A stretch of DNA of 64,000 bases, taken from Carnimonas nigrificans ATCC BAA-78. Its GTDB lineage: Bacteria > Pseudomonadota > Gammaproteobacteria > Pseudomonadales > Halomonadaceae. The notes under the pieces were generated by a model. That model had not been told where the DNA came from. It saw only the letters and a program-made list of their open reading frames with translations, and did no database searches. The position numbers were made by a program, and so were the translations under genes. Below, piece after piece: positions 17,551 to 28,422 of the stretch (the stretch's first letter is position 1; the number at the start of each line of letters is the position of its first letter). The DNA is taken from the NCBI RefSeq assembly GCF_000526695.1, contig NZ_JAGO01000015.1, positions 62,001 through 126,000 on the forward strand. Reading direction: 5' to 3'.

Positions 17551-18495
17551 GTGTCTGGAAACCGAGACGTGTTACGTATTGCAACGCGGCGCAGCCCATT
17601 GGCGATGTGGCAGGCTGAACATGTCAAGGCGCGTTTGGAAGCGTTGCACGGGGTCAATGTAGAACTCGTGTCGATGACCACGCGAGGCGATCGCATTCTC
17701 GATGCGCCGCTGGCAAAAGTGGGCGGTAAAGGGCTATTCGTCAAGGAGCTGGAAGAGGCGCTGCTGGACGGGCGTGCCGATCTGGCCGTGCACTCGATGA
17801 AAGACGTGCCCATGCACTTCCCCGAAGGTCTGGGGCTTGAGGCCATTCTTGATCGAGCTTCACCCACCGATGCCTTTGTCTCCAATCACTTCAACTCCCT
17901 GGCCGAGCTGCCCCACGGCGCGTATGTAGGAACATCGAGCCTGCGTCGCCAATTGCAGCTGCTTGAGCTTCGCCCCGACCTGATTATCAGCAGCCTGCGT
18001 GGCAGCGTTCAGACCCGCCTCGGCAAGCTGGATAGCGGCGACTTCGATGCCATCGTACTGGCTACCTCCGGGCTTGCCCGTTTGGAAATGGAAAACCGCA
18101 TTACCGAGCGGGTGGCGCCTGAGCTGATGCTGCCCGCCTGCGGCCAGGGGGCACTGGGTATCGAGTGCCGTCAGGATGATGAGCATGTGCTGGCACTGCT
18201 CAAGCCGCTGATTGATGCGCGCACGGATGCCTGTGTACGCGCGGAACGTGCCATGAATACGCGGCTGGAAGGTGGTTGTCAGGTGCCGATTGGCGGCTAT
18301 GCCGTACTGGAAGATAACGACCGTACGCTATGGCTGCGCGCGCTGGTGGGTTCCCCCGATGGTTCTAAGGTACTGCGTCAGGAAGCGCGAGGCCCGGCGG
18401 ATAACCCGCAGGCACTGGGTATTCAGGTAGCGGAAGGATTATTGGCTCAAGGAGCGGGCGAAATTCTCGCCAGCGTCTATAGTGAAGGTCAGTAA
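17551..18495 (+). CDS. hemC: Porphobilinogen deaminase (hydroxymethylbilane synthase)
   Basis: HemC joins four porphobilinogens into hydroxymethylbilane. The 314-residue product has [14 protein letters not shown] at the N-terminus, [15 protein letters not shown], the catalytic aspartate D85 in [18 protein letters not shown], and the dipyrromethane-attachment cysteine C243 in [10 protein letters not shown] accept the GTG at 17551, preceded by GGTGGAG. The first ATG would cut into conserved sequence. It heads a hemC–hemD–hemX–hemY operon. Confidence 0.96.
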   Translation: MSGNRDVLRIATRRSPLAMWQAEHVKARLEALHGVNVELVSMTTRGDRILDAPLAKVGGKGLFVKELEEALLDGRADLAVHSMKDVPMHFPEGLGLEAILDRASPTDAFVSNHFNSLAELPHGAYVGTSSLRRQLQLLELRPDLIISSLRGSVQTRLGKLDSGDFDAIVLATSGLARLEMENRITERVAPELMLPACGQGALGIECRQDDEHVLALLKPLIDARTDACVRAERAMNTRLEGGCQVPIGGYAVLEDNDRTLWLRALVGSPDGSKVLRQEARGPADNPQALGIQVAEGLLAQGAGEILASVYSEGQ

Positions 18496-18507
18496 AGGAG
18501 CGCGGTA

Positions 18508-19302
18508 ATGCTCACTGGTGTGCAGCATCGTGTGCTGATTGCGCGCCCCGGCGCTCGCCAGCAACTCCTGAAACAGGCGCTGGAGCACCATGGGCTGCTG
18601 CCCTGCGATCTGAATATCATGCGGCTGGAGCCATTGCCGATGGATCGCCCGCAGCGCCAGGCACTATATACGATGCCGGTAGATGCGTTACTCTGCGTGA
18701 GTCCGTTTACCGTTGAGTGCTTGCGTCGCTGGCTAACGCCGCTGCCCGCGTGGGGAACAACGGCCACCTTGATTGCTACCGGGGCTAGCACCCAGGAAAC
18801 GCTGGCGCAGGCATTCACACAGCCTAAGGAGCGCGTACTGGCACCTGAGCCAGCCGCAAGGGCGGCCAGTGAAGGGGTTCTGTCGCTGGAGGCGCTCCGC
18901 GACGTGCGCGGCAGGAATATCGTGCTGGCACGGGGCGAAGGGGGGCGGCGCTTGATTAGCACAACGCTGCGTGAGCGTGGCGCGCATTTGGTAGAGCTGC
19001 CGCTCTACCGACGGCTGCTGGATGCCCCTTCCCCAGCGCTACAGCAGGTACTGGGCAGTGGCGATTATCTGGCGCTGGTGATTACCAGCAACGAGCAACT
19101 TGATCATATAGTGCAATGGTGCAGTACCGAGTCGTTCGGGCAAGCTGTGGTGGTCTCCAGCGACAGATTGGTCAGGAAGGCCATTGCAGCAGGATTTCAG
19201 CGGGTTTTGCGTGCTCAGGACGCCACCCCGATATCCCTGGCGCAGTGCTGCGCCAGCGTAATGAATAACAGTAATAGGCACGGCGGGCACTGGACGCCCT
19301 GA
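18508..19302 (+). CDS. hemD: Uroporphyrinogen-III synthase
   Basis: HemD cyclises hydroxymethylbilane with inversion of ring D. The family is poorly conserved. Support comes from position 12 bases after hemC, a strong AAAGGAG site, length (264), and typical segments: VLIARPGARQQLLKQALEHHG at the start, FTVECLRRWL, IATGASTQETL, LARGEGGRRLISTTLRERGA, LPLYRRL and ITSNEQLDHIVQW. The two-domain alternation expected for HemD is seen. No membrane segment or fusion to HemX occurs here. Confidence 0.9.
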   Translation: MLTGVQHRVLIARPGARQQLLKQALEHHGLLPCDLNIMRLEPLPMDRPQRQALYTMPVDALLCVSPFTVECLRRWLTPLPAWGTTATLIATGASTQETLAQAFTQPKERVLAPEPAARAASEGVLSLEALRDVRGRNIVLARGEGGRRLISTTLRERGAHLVELPLYRRLLDAPSPALQQVLGSGDYLALVITSNEQLDHIVQWCSTESFGQAVVVSSDRLVRKAIAAGFQRVLRAQDATPISLAQCCASVMNNSNRHGGHWTP

Positions 19303-19333
19303 TACCTTGGTTTCGGGAGAAGGCAAGCGACTT

Positions 19334-20752
19334 ATGAGTAAAAAAGAAGAGCATAACAAGGGTACCGGGGTTGAGCTTCCCTCTTCACCAAACGATACAT
19401 CGGTGAAGGCGGATAACAGCTCCCCTGATGCACAGGACGCACATCAGCACCATCATGTGGAGCCATCTTCCGCCAGTGATGCTACTGCTGGTGAGAAGAG
19501 CGAGCCTGCCATCTCGTCCGCGTCATCGGTAGCTGCATCGGAAGCAGCGGCATCGAAAGATGCTGATTCACTTAAGAAAGACGCTGATTCAATTAAAGAG
19601 AACAGCTCAGCGGATAAACCGGCATCGTCATCGAATACGAACAGTGCTGCTTCCTTCAAGGGAACAGCATTTTCTGCGTCTGCTGGCAGCAGTGCCGCCA
19701 AGACGTCGAGTGGCGGCGCTGACAAGCATGGCGGCGGCCCGCAAAAGCCGCTAAAAAAGAGAGGCACCCCCCAATGGTTGCTGGTACTGCTGACCGTGCT
19801 GCTGCTGTTGATATTGGTGGCGCTGGGCTGGGACTTGCAGCGTATCAATACTCAGCATGATCGCATCGACGAGCTTACCCAGCAGGTGAACTCACTGCAT
19901 GGCGAAGGCCTGCAGCGCTTTCAGCAGGCATTGAGCGACAGCCGACGGGCCAATGAGTCACTGGGCCAGCGTTTGGATGAAAACGAAGAGGCTGTTCAGC
20001 ACGTACTGGATGAGATGAATCGTCATCAGCAGACCGACGCGCGCGAATGGAGCTACGCCGAGGTCGAGTACCTGCTGCGTATTGCCAACCAGCGGCTGGC
20101 GCTTGAGCGCGACATCAACGGTGCCCAGCAGCTGTTGCATACCGCTGATGAACGTCTTGTTGAAACCGGCAATCCTGCGTTCATTCCCGTGCGCCGCGCC
20201 ATCAGCAATGAACTGGGCGAGCTGGAAAGCGTGCCCAATGTCGATCGTGAAGGCATCTATTTGCAGCTGGCTTCTGCGCAGCAGCAGTTCGACAAGCTGC
20301 CGCTGGCCCAGGATACCGAAGCGCTCAAGGCCGAGGCCGAAAGCAGTGATGAATTCTCCGGTGGCTGGCGTCAACAGCTTGGTCGTCTTGGCGATCAGTT
20401 GAAGGATCTGGTGACGGTACGTCACCACGACCAGCCCCTTGAAGCGCTGATTACACCGCAGCAGGAAGGCTATCTGCGCGAGAATGTACGCCTCCAGCTT
20501 GAGCAGGCACAGCTTGCCCTGCTGCGTCAGGACCCGCAAATCTTCAAGAGCGCGCTCGATCAGGCGGCCACGCTGGTAGACAAGTATTACCGCAGCGATG
20601 ACAGCGGCGTGCAGAACGCGCTGCAACATCTGCAAGAGCTGTCTGAGCTACAGGTGCGTCCTGACATTCCTGATATCAGTGGTTCGCTTGAGCGACTGCG
20701 GGACATCCTCTCTCGTCGAAGCTCTGCGGCCGACGCTGAACAGGGGGAGTGA
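19334..20752 (+). CDS. hemX: HemX-type membrane protein
   Basis: A 472-residue HemX-family protein (annotated by habit as a uroporphyrinogen-III methyltransferase-like protein, though it lacks the SAM-binding domain). Residues 1-140 are a disordered Ser/Ala/Asp/Lys-rich cytoplasmic lead containing a near-repeat KDADSLK/KDADSIK. One membrane helix follows at about 147-167 (WLLVLLTVLLLLILVALGW), then a periplasmic coiled coil rich in Gln and Arg with YAEVEYLLRIANQRLALERD as family signature. I prefer the ATG at 19334 to an upstream in-frame start overlapping the spacer. It probably scaffolds a membrane complex with HemY; its real role is unsettled. Confidence 0.88.
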   Translation: MSKKEEHNKGTGVELPSSPNDTSVKADNSSPDAQDAHQHHHVEPSSASDATAGEKSEPAISSASSVAASEAAASKDADSLKKDADSIKENSSADKPASSSNTNSAASFKGTAFSASAGSSAAKTSSGGADKHGGGPQKPLKKRGTPQWLLVLLTVLLLLILVALGWDLQRINTQHDRIDELTQQVNSLHGEGLQRFQQALSDSRRANESLGQRLDENEEAVQHVLDEMNRHQQTDAREWSYAEVEYLLRIANQRLALERDINGAQQLLHTADERLVETGNPAFIPVRRAISNELGELESVPNVDREGIYLQLASAQQQFDKLPLAQDTEALKAEAESSDEFSGGWRQQLGRLGDQLKDLVTVRHHDQPLEALITPQQEGYLRENVRLQLEQAQLALLRQDPQIFKSALDQAATLVDKYYRSDDSGVQNALQHLQELSELQVRPDIPDISGSLERLRDILSRRSSAADAEQGE

Positions 20753-20755
20753 TCC

Positions 20756-22015
20756 ATGCGCAAACTGATCCTCTTTGTTGTCATCGCACTGGCTATCGGT
20801 GCGCTGTTCGGGCAGCTGATGATCTCGGTGCCCGGCTACTGGCTGGTGCGCGTCGGCGATACGTCGATTCAGACCTCATTCTGGTTTGGTCTGGTCATCA
20901 TTATTGTCGCCACGCTAGTGTTCTATTTCGTACTGCGCCTGCTGTGGGGCATGCGTCGGCCGTTCAAACGCATCAAGTCGTGGAATCGCCGCACTCGTCA
21001 TCGTCAGGCGCTGAAAAGAACCGTGACCGGATTGCTTGAACTGGCAAAAGGCCGCTGGCGTCACGCTGAAAAGGTACTCACACGCGCTGCCGATGACTCT
21101 TCGGTGCCGTTGGTGAACTACCTTTCTGCCGCCATTGCAGCTCACTATCAGGGGCGTTTTGAGCAGGCTGACGAGCTGTTGCGTGATGCGCGTATCAGCA
21201 CAGAAGGTGCCGATAACGCCATTGGTCTGATTGAAGCGCAGCTATTGCTGGATCGGGGCAAGCGCGAGCAGGCGCTGGTTGTGCTGAAGCGTCTTGAGAA
21301 AGATACGCCGGATCATCCGCAGGTGCTGAGACTGCTCAAGCGCGGTTATGTGGATGTGCGCGACTGGGAAGGTGTGCGTACCATTCTGCCGCGTCTCAAG
21401 CGGTTTGCGCTGATTGACGAGCAGGAAACGCTGGAGCTGGAGAAAACCACCTACCGCGAGCTGTTCAGGCAAGCGCCTGCCTTTGGTGCCAGCACCGAGA
21501 TCAGTAGCATCAGTAATCGCACCGTGTCGGAGCTGGAGCGTGTCGAGGAGCTATGGCGTGACATGCCTGATTACCTGCGCAACGATCCTGACATGCTGCT
21601 GCTCTACACATCGGCGCTACAGCATAATGGCCGCGCTGAGCAGGCTGAACAGATGCTGCGTAAAACCCTTGATCGTCACTGGCATGCTGGCCTGGTGCTG
21701 CGCTACGGGTTGCTGAATGTCGCTCCGCAGAAGCAGTTGAAATACGCTGAGCAGTGGCTTGCCCAGCACCCGAACGATGCCGACTTGCAGCTGACGCTTG
21801 GACGTCTGTCGCTGCGCAACAACTACTGGGGCAAGGCGCAGCAATATTTCGAGAACAGCAATACCCAGCGGCCCAGCGGTACGGCCAGTGCCGAGCTGGC
21901 GCGGTTGTACGCCAGTATGGGCGAAACCAACAAAAGCCAGCTGTTCTATAAACGCAGTGCTGAGCTGCTTGATCGTGCGCTGCCTGAACTGCCGCAGCCT
22001 TCCCGGGTGCGTTAA
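20756..22015 (+). CDS. hemY: HemY-type TPR membrane protein
   Basis: This 419-residue inner-membrane protein of the gammaproteobacterial HemY family is unrelated to the Gram-positive protoporphyrinogen oxidase of the same name. Two N-terminal helices (about 3-25 and 41-63) enclose a short periplasmic loop with PGYWLVRVGDTSIQTSFW. The rest is cytoplasmic TPR-like helices (AKGRWRHAEKVLTRAAD, LLDRGKREQALVVLKRLEK, ALQHNGRAEQAEQMLRKTL). It starts 3 bases after hemX and ends the operon ahead of a clear terminator. The family is thought to assist late haem steps, but the mechanism is unknown. Confidence 0.92.
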   Translation: MRKLILFVVIALAIGALFGQLMISVPGYWLVRVGDTSIQTSFWFGLVIIIVATLVFYFVLRLLWGMRRPFKRIKSWNRRTRHRQALKRTVTGLLELAKGRWRHAEKVLTRAADDSSVPLVNYLSAAIAAHYQGRFEQADELLRDARISTEGADNAIGLIEAQLLLDRGKREQALVVLKRLEKDTPDHPQVLRLLKRGYVDVRDWEGVRTILPRLKRFALIDEQETLELEKTTYRELFRQAPAFGASTEISSISNRTVSELERVEELWRDMPDYLRNDPDMLLLYTSALQHNGRAEQAEQMLRKTLDRHWHAGLVLRYGLLNVAPQKQLKYAEQWLAQHPNDADLQLTLGRLSLRNNYWGKAQQYFENSNTQRPSGTASAELARLYASMGETNKSQLFYKRSAELLDRALPELPQPSRVR

Positions 22016-22055
22016 CAGGCGTATTGCTCTTGCAGAACAGGGCGCATGACTGGAC

Positions 22056-22084
22056 AAGCCGCTTCACCGGAAGCGGCTTTCTTG
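22056..22084 (+). terminator. Intrinsic terminator of the hem operon
   Basis: Perfect 10-base arms AAGCCGCTTC (22056-22065) and GAAGCGGCTT (22070-22079) with a 4-base loop are followed by TCTT. It begins 41 bases after the hemY stop. Confidence 0.75.
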
Positions 22085-23589
<1,505 letters not shown>

Positions 23590-24128
23590 TCGCTCCGGCG
23601 TGTGGCTGCCTGTGAATTGCCACACGCGTTGATATAAAGCCAAGGTCACAGTGTCGGTTACACCGGCGTTGTGGCCTGCCCTTAACTGTTTCTTGCACCC
23701 TATGAAATGAGCGGTCTGTTCTTGTGAAGCGGCGGTGCCCAGCCTGGTGCAAACAGCGGCTGTGATGGCCACTTCACAGGAAGACAGAAGGGCAGGCAGT
23801 GGCATGTTTCGGTCACATAGAACATGGAAAATAGAGCGCACATGTTTTAGCGTGCGTGGCGCGGCGATTATACTCGCGCTAATCGTCAGGCAGTATTGAG
23901 CGCTGTAGCGTTGGCAAGAAGCGTTATGGCGCCAAGGTTCACAGGGTGACGAACAGGCCGGGCGGGCACCCAACCGGCGATTGTCTGCGTGTGCAGTGCA
24001 TCCCGTGAACGCTGTTTTATTGCTGGAAGCTGCGATTGGCAGGTTTCAGCAGGTCACAACCAACGCTGCTGTTTTGTCGGTGCGCGCACTCAAGACAGTC
24101 CGCGCATAATAATTTTGAGGAGCTTGCG
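23590..24128. other. Intergenic region between aatA and the AraJ-type MFS gene
   Basis: This 539-base stretch begins with a hairpin just after aatA (GCGTGTGG at 23598-23605 pairing with CCACACGC at 23620-23627). Around 23865 there is ATTATACT, a plausible -10. The remaining open frames on both strands show no protein likeness I recognise. The ribosome-binding site TTGAGGAGC for the next gene lies at its end. I see no riboswitch class I can name. Confidence 0.35.
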
Positions 24129-25574
24129 ATGTCCTTGCCGCTTTTGGCACTGGCAATGGCCGCCTTTGGGATTGGCACGACCGAACTGGTCATCATGGGG
24201 CTTTTGACCGACGTGGCGGATAACCTGTCGGTCACTGTTCCCGCAGCAGGCATGCTGATTTCAGGCTATGCCATGGGCGTGGTGGTGGGTGGCCCGATTC
24301 TGGCGCTGATTACCTCCCGCTGGCAGCGCAAACGCACGCTGATTCTGCTGATGTCGATTTTCCTGATCGGTAACATCGCCTGTGCAATCTCGGAAACCTA
24401 CGCCCAGCTAATGATTGCGCGCGTAATTACCGCGCTCTCCCACGGTGCCTTCTTCGGTATTGCCTCGGTGACTGCCGCGGGTATGGTGCCGCCCGAAAAA
24501 CGCGGGCAGGCCATTGCGATGGTGTTTGCCGGATTGACCATTGCCAATGTGCTGGGTGTGCCAATGGGCACGGCCATTGGTCAAGCGCTGGGCTGGCGTA
24601 TGGCGTTCTGGGGCGTGGCACTGCTGGGCGTTGTCGCGCTGGTGGGGCTATGGCGCTGGATGCCATCGCGGCTGCCGCTCTCGAAAGGCTCGATGCTGGC
24701 GGAATTCGTGGTGCTCAAGCAGCCGCAGGTGAGTATCGGGCTGGGCATGAGCGTGCTGGCTTCCACGGCGATGTTCACTACCCTGGCCTACTTCGCGCCT
24801 ATTCTTGAGAAGTTTACCGGCGTGCATGGGGTGGGTATCACGCTGATGTTCCTGCTGTATGGCGTGGGGATGACCATCGGTAGCTGGCTGGGCGGCAGGC
24901 TGGGGTCGCACCCGCTGGTACCCACGCTGATCAAGCTGATGATCGCCAACTTCATTGTGCTGCTGGTCCTGACGTTCTGCCTGCACTCGATATGGACCAT
25001 GGTGCCTGCGGTGGTGCTGTGGGGAGCGATTACCTTCTCACCCAATCCGCTGTTCCAGCTACTGGTCGTGGATCGTGCAGCAGAGGCGCCCAACCTGGCC
25101 TCTACCCTCAATCAGAGCGCGTTCAACCTGGGGAATGCGGTGGGTGCCTGGCTGGGAGGCATGGTGATTAGCATTGGTGTGCGGGAAGATTTCCTGCCGC
25201 TGGTGAGCCTTGCGATCATGGCGATTCTGTTTGTTGTAGCGCTGGCGTCGCGTCGCCTGTTCGCCAATGTGACCGATATTGCACCGGCGGAAGAAGTGCC
25301 TGCTCCGCCGCCGGCTGATATACCGATTGCCGTCGATAACGGCGTGGTTCGTCATGCGCACAAGGAAGAGCCAGAGAGTGACGCGCCACAATCAGCGCCT
25401 GCTGACATGACCTTCGATCCGAAAGCGTTGATCGCAATGCTGCGCGGCCCGCAAATGGCCGCCAATGCCGACAGCATTGACGATGACGCCCCTTCTGCAT
25501 CGCCTGACGATAACAGCACTGATATCGGAAAGCGTGAAGAAGAGCAGGATGGCAAGAACGACGACGAGCGCTAG
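24129..25574 (+). CDS. AraJ-type MFS exporter with an acidic C-terminal extension
   Basis: A 12-helix major-facilitator exporter of the DHA1 family, 481 residues from the ATG at 24129, which has TTGAGGAGC at the right distance. AraJ-like motifs are MAAFGIGTTELVIMGLL (helix 1), SGYAMGVVVGGPILAL (helix 2), SHGAFFGIASVTAAGMV and NLGNAVGAWLGG. The transport domain ends near residue 385 with RRLFANVTD. It is followed by about 95 residues of acidic, Pro/Ala/Asp-rich sequence ending in a Glu/Lys/Asp-rich tail, which AraJ homologues usually lack. Substrate unknown; sugars, drugs and amino acids have been proposed for the group. Confidence 0.85.
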   Translation: MSLPLLALAMAAFGIGTTELVIMGLLTDVADNLSVTVPAAGMLISGYAMGVVVGGPILALITSRWQRKRTLILLMSIFLIGNIACAISETYAQLMIARVITALSHGAFFGIASVTAAGMVPPEKRGQAIAMVFAGLTIANVLGVPMGTAIGQALGWRMAFWGVALLGVVALVGLWRWMPSRLPLSKGSMLAEFVVLKQPQVSIGLGMSVLASTAMFTTLAYFAPILEKFTGVHGVGITLMFLLYGVGMTIGSWLGGRLGSHPLVPTLIKLMIANFIVLLVLTFCLHSIWTMVPAVVLWGAITFSPNPLFQLLVVDRAAEAPNLASTLNQSAFNLGNAVGAWLGGMVISIGVREDFLPLVSLAIMAILFVVALASRRLFANVTDIAPAEEVPAPPPADIPIAVDNGVVRHAHKEEPESDAPQSAPADMTFDPKALIAMLRGPQMAANADSIDDDAPSASPDDNSTDIGKREEEQDGKNDDER

Positions 25575-25606
25575 CTGACTTACCCTCCGCGCCGTTATCA
25601 ATGAAG

Positions 25607-25635
25607 ACGGGAAGCCATAGCGGCTTCCCGTTTTT
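25607..25635 (+). terminator. Intrinsic terminator after the AraJ-type MFS gene
   Basis: Perfect 10-base arms ACGGGAAGCC (25607-25616) and GGCTTCCCGT (25622-25631) with a 5-base loop are followed by TTTT. The structure separates this gene from the convergent GH3 gene. Confidence 0.8.
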
Positions 25636-25647
25636 GCGTTGTGGAGC

Positions 25648-27870
25648 TTAAGGCTCGTAATGGAACGTGAGTGCCTGGGTATCTTCTACATGGGCGCCAA
25701 TGTGCAGTTCAAACTGGCCCGGTTCACAGCGCCAGCAAAGATCACTACCGATAAAGCCAAGCTGCTCCGCCGTGATGACAAAGGTGATCCGCTGACACGC
25801 GCCGGCGGCGATTTCGACGCGCTGAAAATCAATCAATTCGCGCACGGGGCGGCTGATGCTGGCAACGGGATCGCGCAGATAGAGCTGAACGACTTCCACA
25901 CCGTCGCGCTCGCCGGTATTGGTCAGCTCAATGGCAAGGGTAATCTGATCATCGGCGCCCGCGAGCGTGGTTTTATCAAGCTGTGGCTGAGCGTAATCAA
26001 TGTGGGTATAGCTCAACCCATAACCGAAGGGGTAGAGCGGCGTGTTGGGGCTATCAATGTATTTTGAAGAGTAGCGCGGGTCGGGATTCTCCCGGAATAC
26101 CGGGCGACCTGTGGGGAGCTGGCCGTAATAAAGCGGCAGTTGGCCTACGTTGCGCGGGAAGCTCATGGGCAGTCGTGCACAGGGGGACGCTTCGCCGAGC
26201 AGCAGATCAACCAGTGCTTCGGCCCCCTCACTGCCTGGCCACCAACCATGCAGAAGTGCCGCTGGCTGTTGCGCCAGTTCAGTGAGTACCAGCGGGCGAC
26301 CGCTCAGAGTGACTACCACCGTGGGCGTACCACTGGCGATCACGGCCAATGCCAGCGCGAGCTGCTGCCCTGGCAGGCCGAGATCGGTGCGGCTACCGGC
26401 TTCACCACTCATGGGTTCCTTCTCGCCGACCACCACCACCGCCACGTCAGCTTGTTGCGCCAGTGTGGCGGCTTCTGCTATCTCATTGGTGTGTGGCTCG
26501 GTGTCGTGAATATGTATCGGCACCCCCGCGTGATAGCTCACTTCGGCATCGCTCAGACGATTCTGTAACGCCTGAAGAATGGTACAGGCATCCTGCACCT
26601 GACCATTACCATGCCAGGGGCCGAGCAGATCGGCCTGACTGTCGGCCAGCTCACCAATCACGGCAAGGCGTTTCGGCGCCGGCGACAGCGGCAGCAGACC
26701 GTTATTCTCCAGCAGTACCATTGACTGCTGCGCGATCTCGCGCGCCTTGCGGCGATGCTCAGGAGCCAGCAACGTAGCGGCTTCACGCGCTTCGTCGCAA
26801 TAGCGGTAAGGGGCTTCGAAGAGCCCCAGCACATCCTTCAGTATCAGAATACGCAGAGTGGCCTCGTCGATCCGCGCCGCGCTCACTTCATCCGCTTCTA
26901 CCAACTCGGCAAGATGATCGAGGAAGTAGCCATCCTGCATGTCCATATCGACACCCGCATTAACGGCTTGACGAGCGGCATCGCGCGGGTCGGCGGCAAC
27001 GCCATGCTCGATCAGCTCCATGATGGCGGTGTAATCGGTGACCACCGGCCCCTGAAAATGCCATTCATCGCGCAGGATCTGGCGCAGCAGCAGCGGATTA
27101 CAACTGGCCGGCACGCCATCGACGGTATTGAACGACGTCATTACCGAGGCTACCCCGGCATTGATGGCCGCCTGATGAGAAGGAAGGTGAACGCTGCGCA
27201 TAACACGTTCGGAGAGATCGACGCTGTTGTAGTCGCGCCCGGCTTCTACCGCGCCGTAGCCGACGTAGTGCTTGACGCAGGCGGCCACGCTGTCCAGCGC
27301 CCTGGGGTCACTTCCCTGATAGCCTCGCACCTGCGCGCTTGCCATACGGCTGCTTAGCAGCGGATCTTCACCAGCCCCCTCCATGACACGTCCCCAGCGC
27401 GCATCGCGGGAGACATCGACCATCGGGGCAAAGGCCCAATGAATGCCGGCGGCCGCCGCTTCACGGGCCGCGATATGCGCAGCGGCTTCCACGTTGTCCA
27501 GATGCCAGCTTGACGCCATCGCCAACGGGATCGGGAAGATGGTGCGAAAACCGTGCACCACGTCGTAGCCAAACAGCAGCGGGATACCGAGCCGGCTTTC
27601 GTTGACCGCCAGCGTTTGAAGCTCGCGCGTAAAACCGGCATCGAAGGCGTTGAAGATCGAGCCGACGCGCCCCGCGCGAATATCTTCCTGATATCCTTCG
27701 CGAATGGAGGGACCGGTTGTATCGCGGTCGCTGGTAAATTGCGACATTTGCCCGATCTTTTCCGCCAGCGTCATGCGCGCTAGCAGGGTACGGCAGCGCG
27801 TTTCGGCGGCAGCGTAAGCGTGTTCATCGAGATTGAAAAAACGCGGGGAAGTTGCAGAAGGTGAAACCAT
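25648..27870 (-). CDS. bglX: GH3 beta-glucosidase (BglX-like, apparently cytoplasmic)
   Basis: This glycoside hydrolase family 3 enzyme, 740 residues, releases terminal beta-glucosyl residues. It has the N-terminal barrel (FGYDVVHGFRTIFPIPLA, the KH pair K200/H201 in VKHYVGYG), the nucleophile D279 in GPVVTDYTAIM, an alpha/beta sandwich domain (MVLLENNGLLPL, GLPGQQLALA) and a C-terminal fibronectin-III-like domain (LTNTGERDGVEVVQLYL). E. coli BglX is periplasmic, but here no signal peptide precedes the first conserved segment, which suggests intracellular hydrolysis of imported disaccharides. No sugar transporter adjoins it. The stop-side terminator belongs to the facing gene. Confidence 0.88.
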   Translation of the reverse strand: MVSPSATSPRFFNLDEHAYAAAETRCRTLLARMTLAEKIGQMSQFTSDRDTTGPSIREGYQEDIRAGRVGSIFNAFDAGFTRELQTLAVNESRLGIPLLFGYDVVHGFRTIFPIPLAMASSWHLDNVEAAAHIAAREAAAAGIHWAFAPMVDVSRDARWGRVMEGAGEDPLLSSRMASAQVRGYQGSDPRALDSVAACVKHYVGYGAVEAGRDYNSVDLSERVMRSVHLPSHQAAINAGVASVMTSFNTVDGVPASCNPLLLRQILRDEWHFQGPVVTDYTAIMELIEHGVAADPRDAARQAVNAGVDMDMQDGYFLDHLAELVEADEVSAARIDEATLRILILKDVLGLFEAPYRYCDEAREAATLLAPEHRRKAREIAQQSMVLLENNGLLPLSPAPKRLAVIGELADSQADLLGPWHGNGQVQDACTILQALQNRLSDAEVSYHAGVPIHIHDTEPHTNEIAEAATLAQQADVAVVVVGEKEPMSGEAGSRTDLGLPGQQLALALAVIASGTPTVVVTLSGRPLVLTELAQQPAALLHGWWPGSEGAEALVDLLLGEASPCARLPMSFPRNVGQLPLYYGQLPTGRPVFRENPDPRYSSKYIDSPNTPLYPFGYGLSYTHIDYAQPQLDKTTLAGADDQITLAIELTNTGERDGVEVVQLYLRDPVASISRPVRELIDFQRVEIAAGACQRITFVITAEQLGFIGSDLCWRCEPGQFELHIGAHVEDTQALTFHYEP

Positions 27871-28188
27871 GAGTAGCGCCTATGCAGTAAGAATGATGCC
27901 CGCAGTGGGCGATAGCTGAGTCGGCCAGACAGAGCGCAGAAGCGATCTTATGTAAGCCTTTGAAAATTATAGTGTTCGTCGCTTAATACAAGGGCGTAAA
28001 GTAATAACGGCCCTGTTAACAAGGCGTGAACATTTGAGGCTGAGCCAAATGCGCTTGCTATATTGTTTGCTATCCAAGGGAACCGCCTGAGTCGCATGGT
28101 TGACACTTATTTCCATTGGATGGATATTTCTTCGAGCCGCGTTTTGTCGGACTCTGTTTACACTTTCTCTATCAGAGTAGTTCGCGCC
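27871..28188. other. Intergenic region between GH3 and a small membrane protein
   Basis: These 318 bases hold promoters for both flanking genes. On the minus strand a perfect TATAAT (27966-27971, reading leftward) could serve the GH3 gene, but the nearest -35-like TTGTAT is only 14 bases away. On the plus strand there is a good promoter, listed separately. Nothing else is recognised. Confidence 0.4.
28100..28128 (+). promoter_or_regulatory. Sigma-70-type promoter for the small membrane protein gene
   Basis: A perfect -35 TTGACA (28100-28105) is separated by 17 bases from a -10-like GATATT (28123-28128), 60 bases before the ATG at 28189. Confidence 0.6.
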
Positions 28189-28413
28189 ATGTTTCACTTC
28201 ATTCATTGGCCGCAAGGGCTGCGCCGTGCCTTTTTGCCGCTCACCAGCCTGATCGTTCTATTGATGACCTCTTTTAGCCTGGTCTCGCTATGCGTGGGCA
28301 CTCTCAATATGCTGCACTGGCCGCTGCATTGCGTACTGTTGGTACTGGTGCCATCCCTCGGCGGTGGCCTGATCTCCGCGATGGTGGAGATGTGGACAGA
28401 CAGCGGCTCTTAA
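28189..28413 (+). CDS. Small two-helix membrane protein
   Basis: From the ATG at 28189 this encodes 74 residues with two hydrophobic helices: about 15-36 (LTSLIVLLMTSFSLVSLCVG) and 42-62 (WPLHCVLLVLVPSLGGGLIS), joined by a short loop. The layout and the closing polar tail resemble the small DUF2798-type membrane proteins, but I am not certain of that family. The frame is open upstream to 28063. A convincing promoter at 28100-28128 favours the shorter protein. It is convergent with the LysR gene 9 bases away. Function unknown. Confidence 0.55.
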   Translation: MFHFIHWPQGLRRAFLPLTSLIVLLMTSFSLVSLCVGTLNMLHWPLHCVLLVLVPSLGGGLISAMVEMWTDSGS

Positions 28414-28422
28414 AGCGTACCG

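Noticed and set aside
23590-24128. A manganese- or pH-type riboswitch before the AraJ-type MFS gene
   Set aside because: I could not find the conserved core of any riboswitch class in these bases. The hairpin present belongs to the aatA 3' end.
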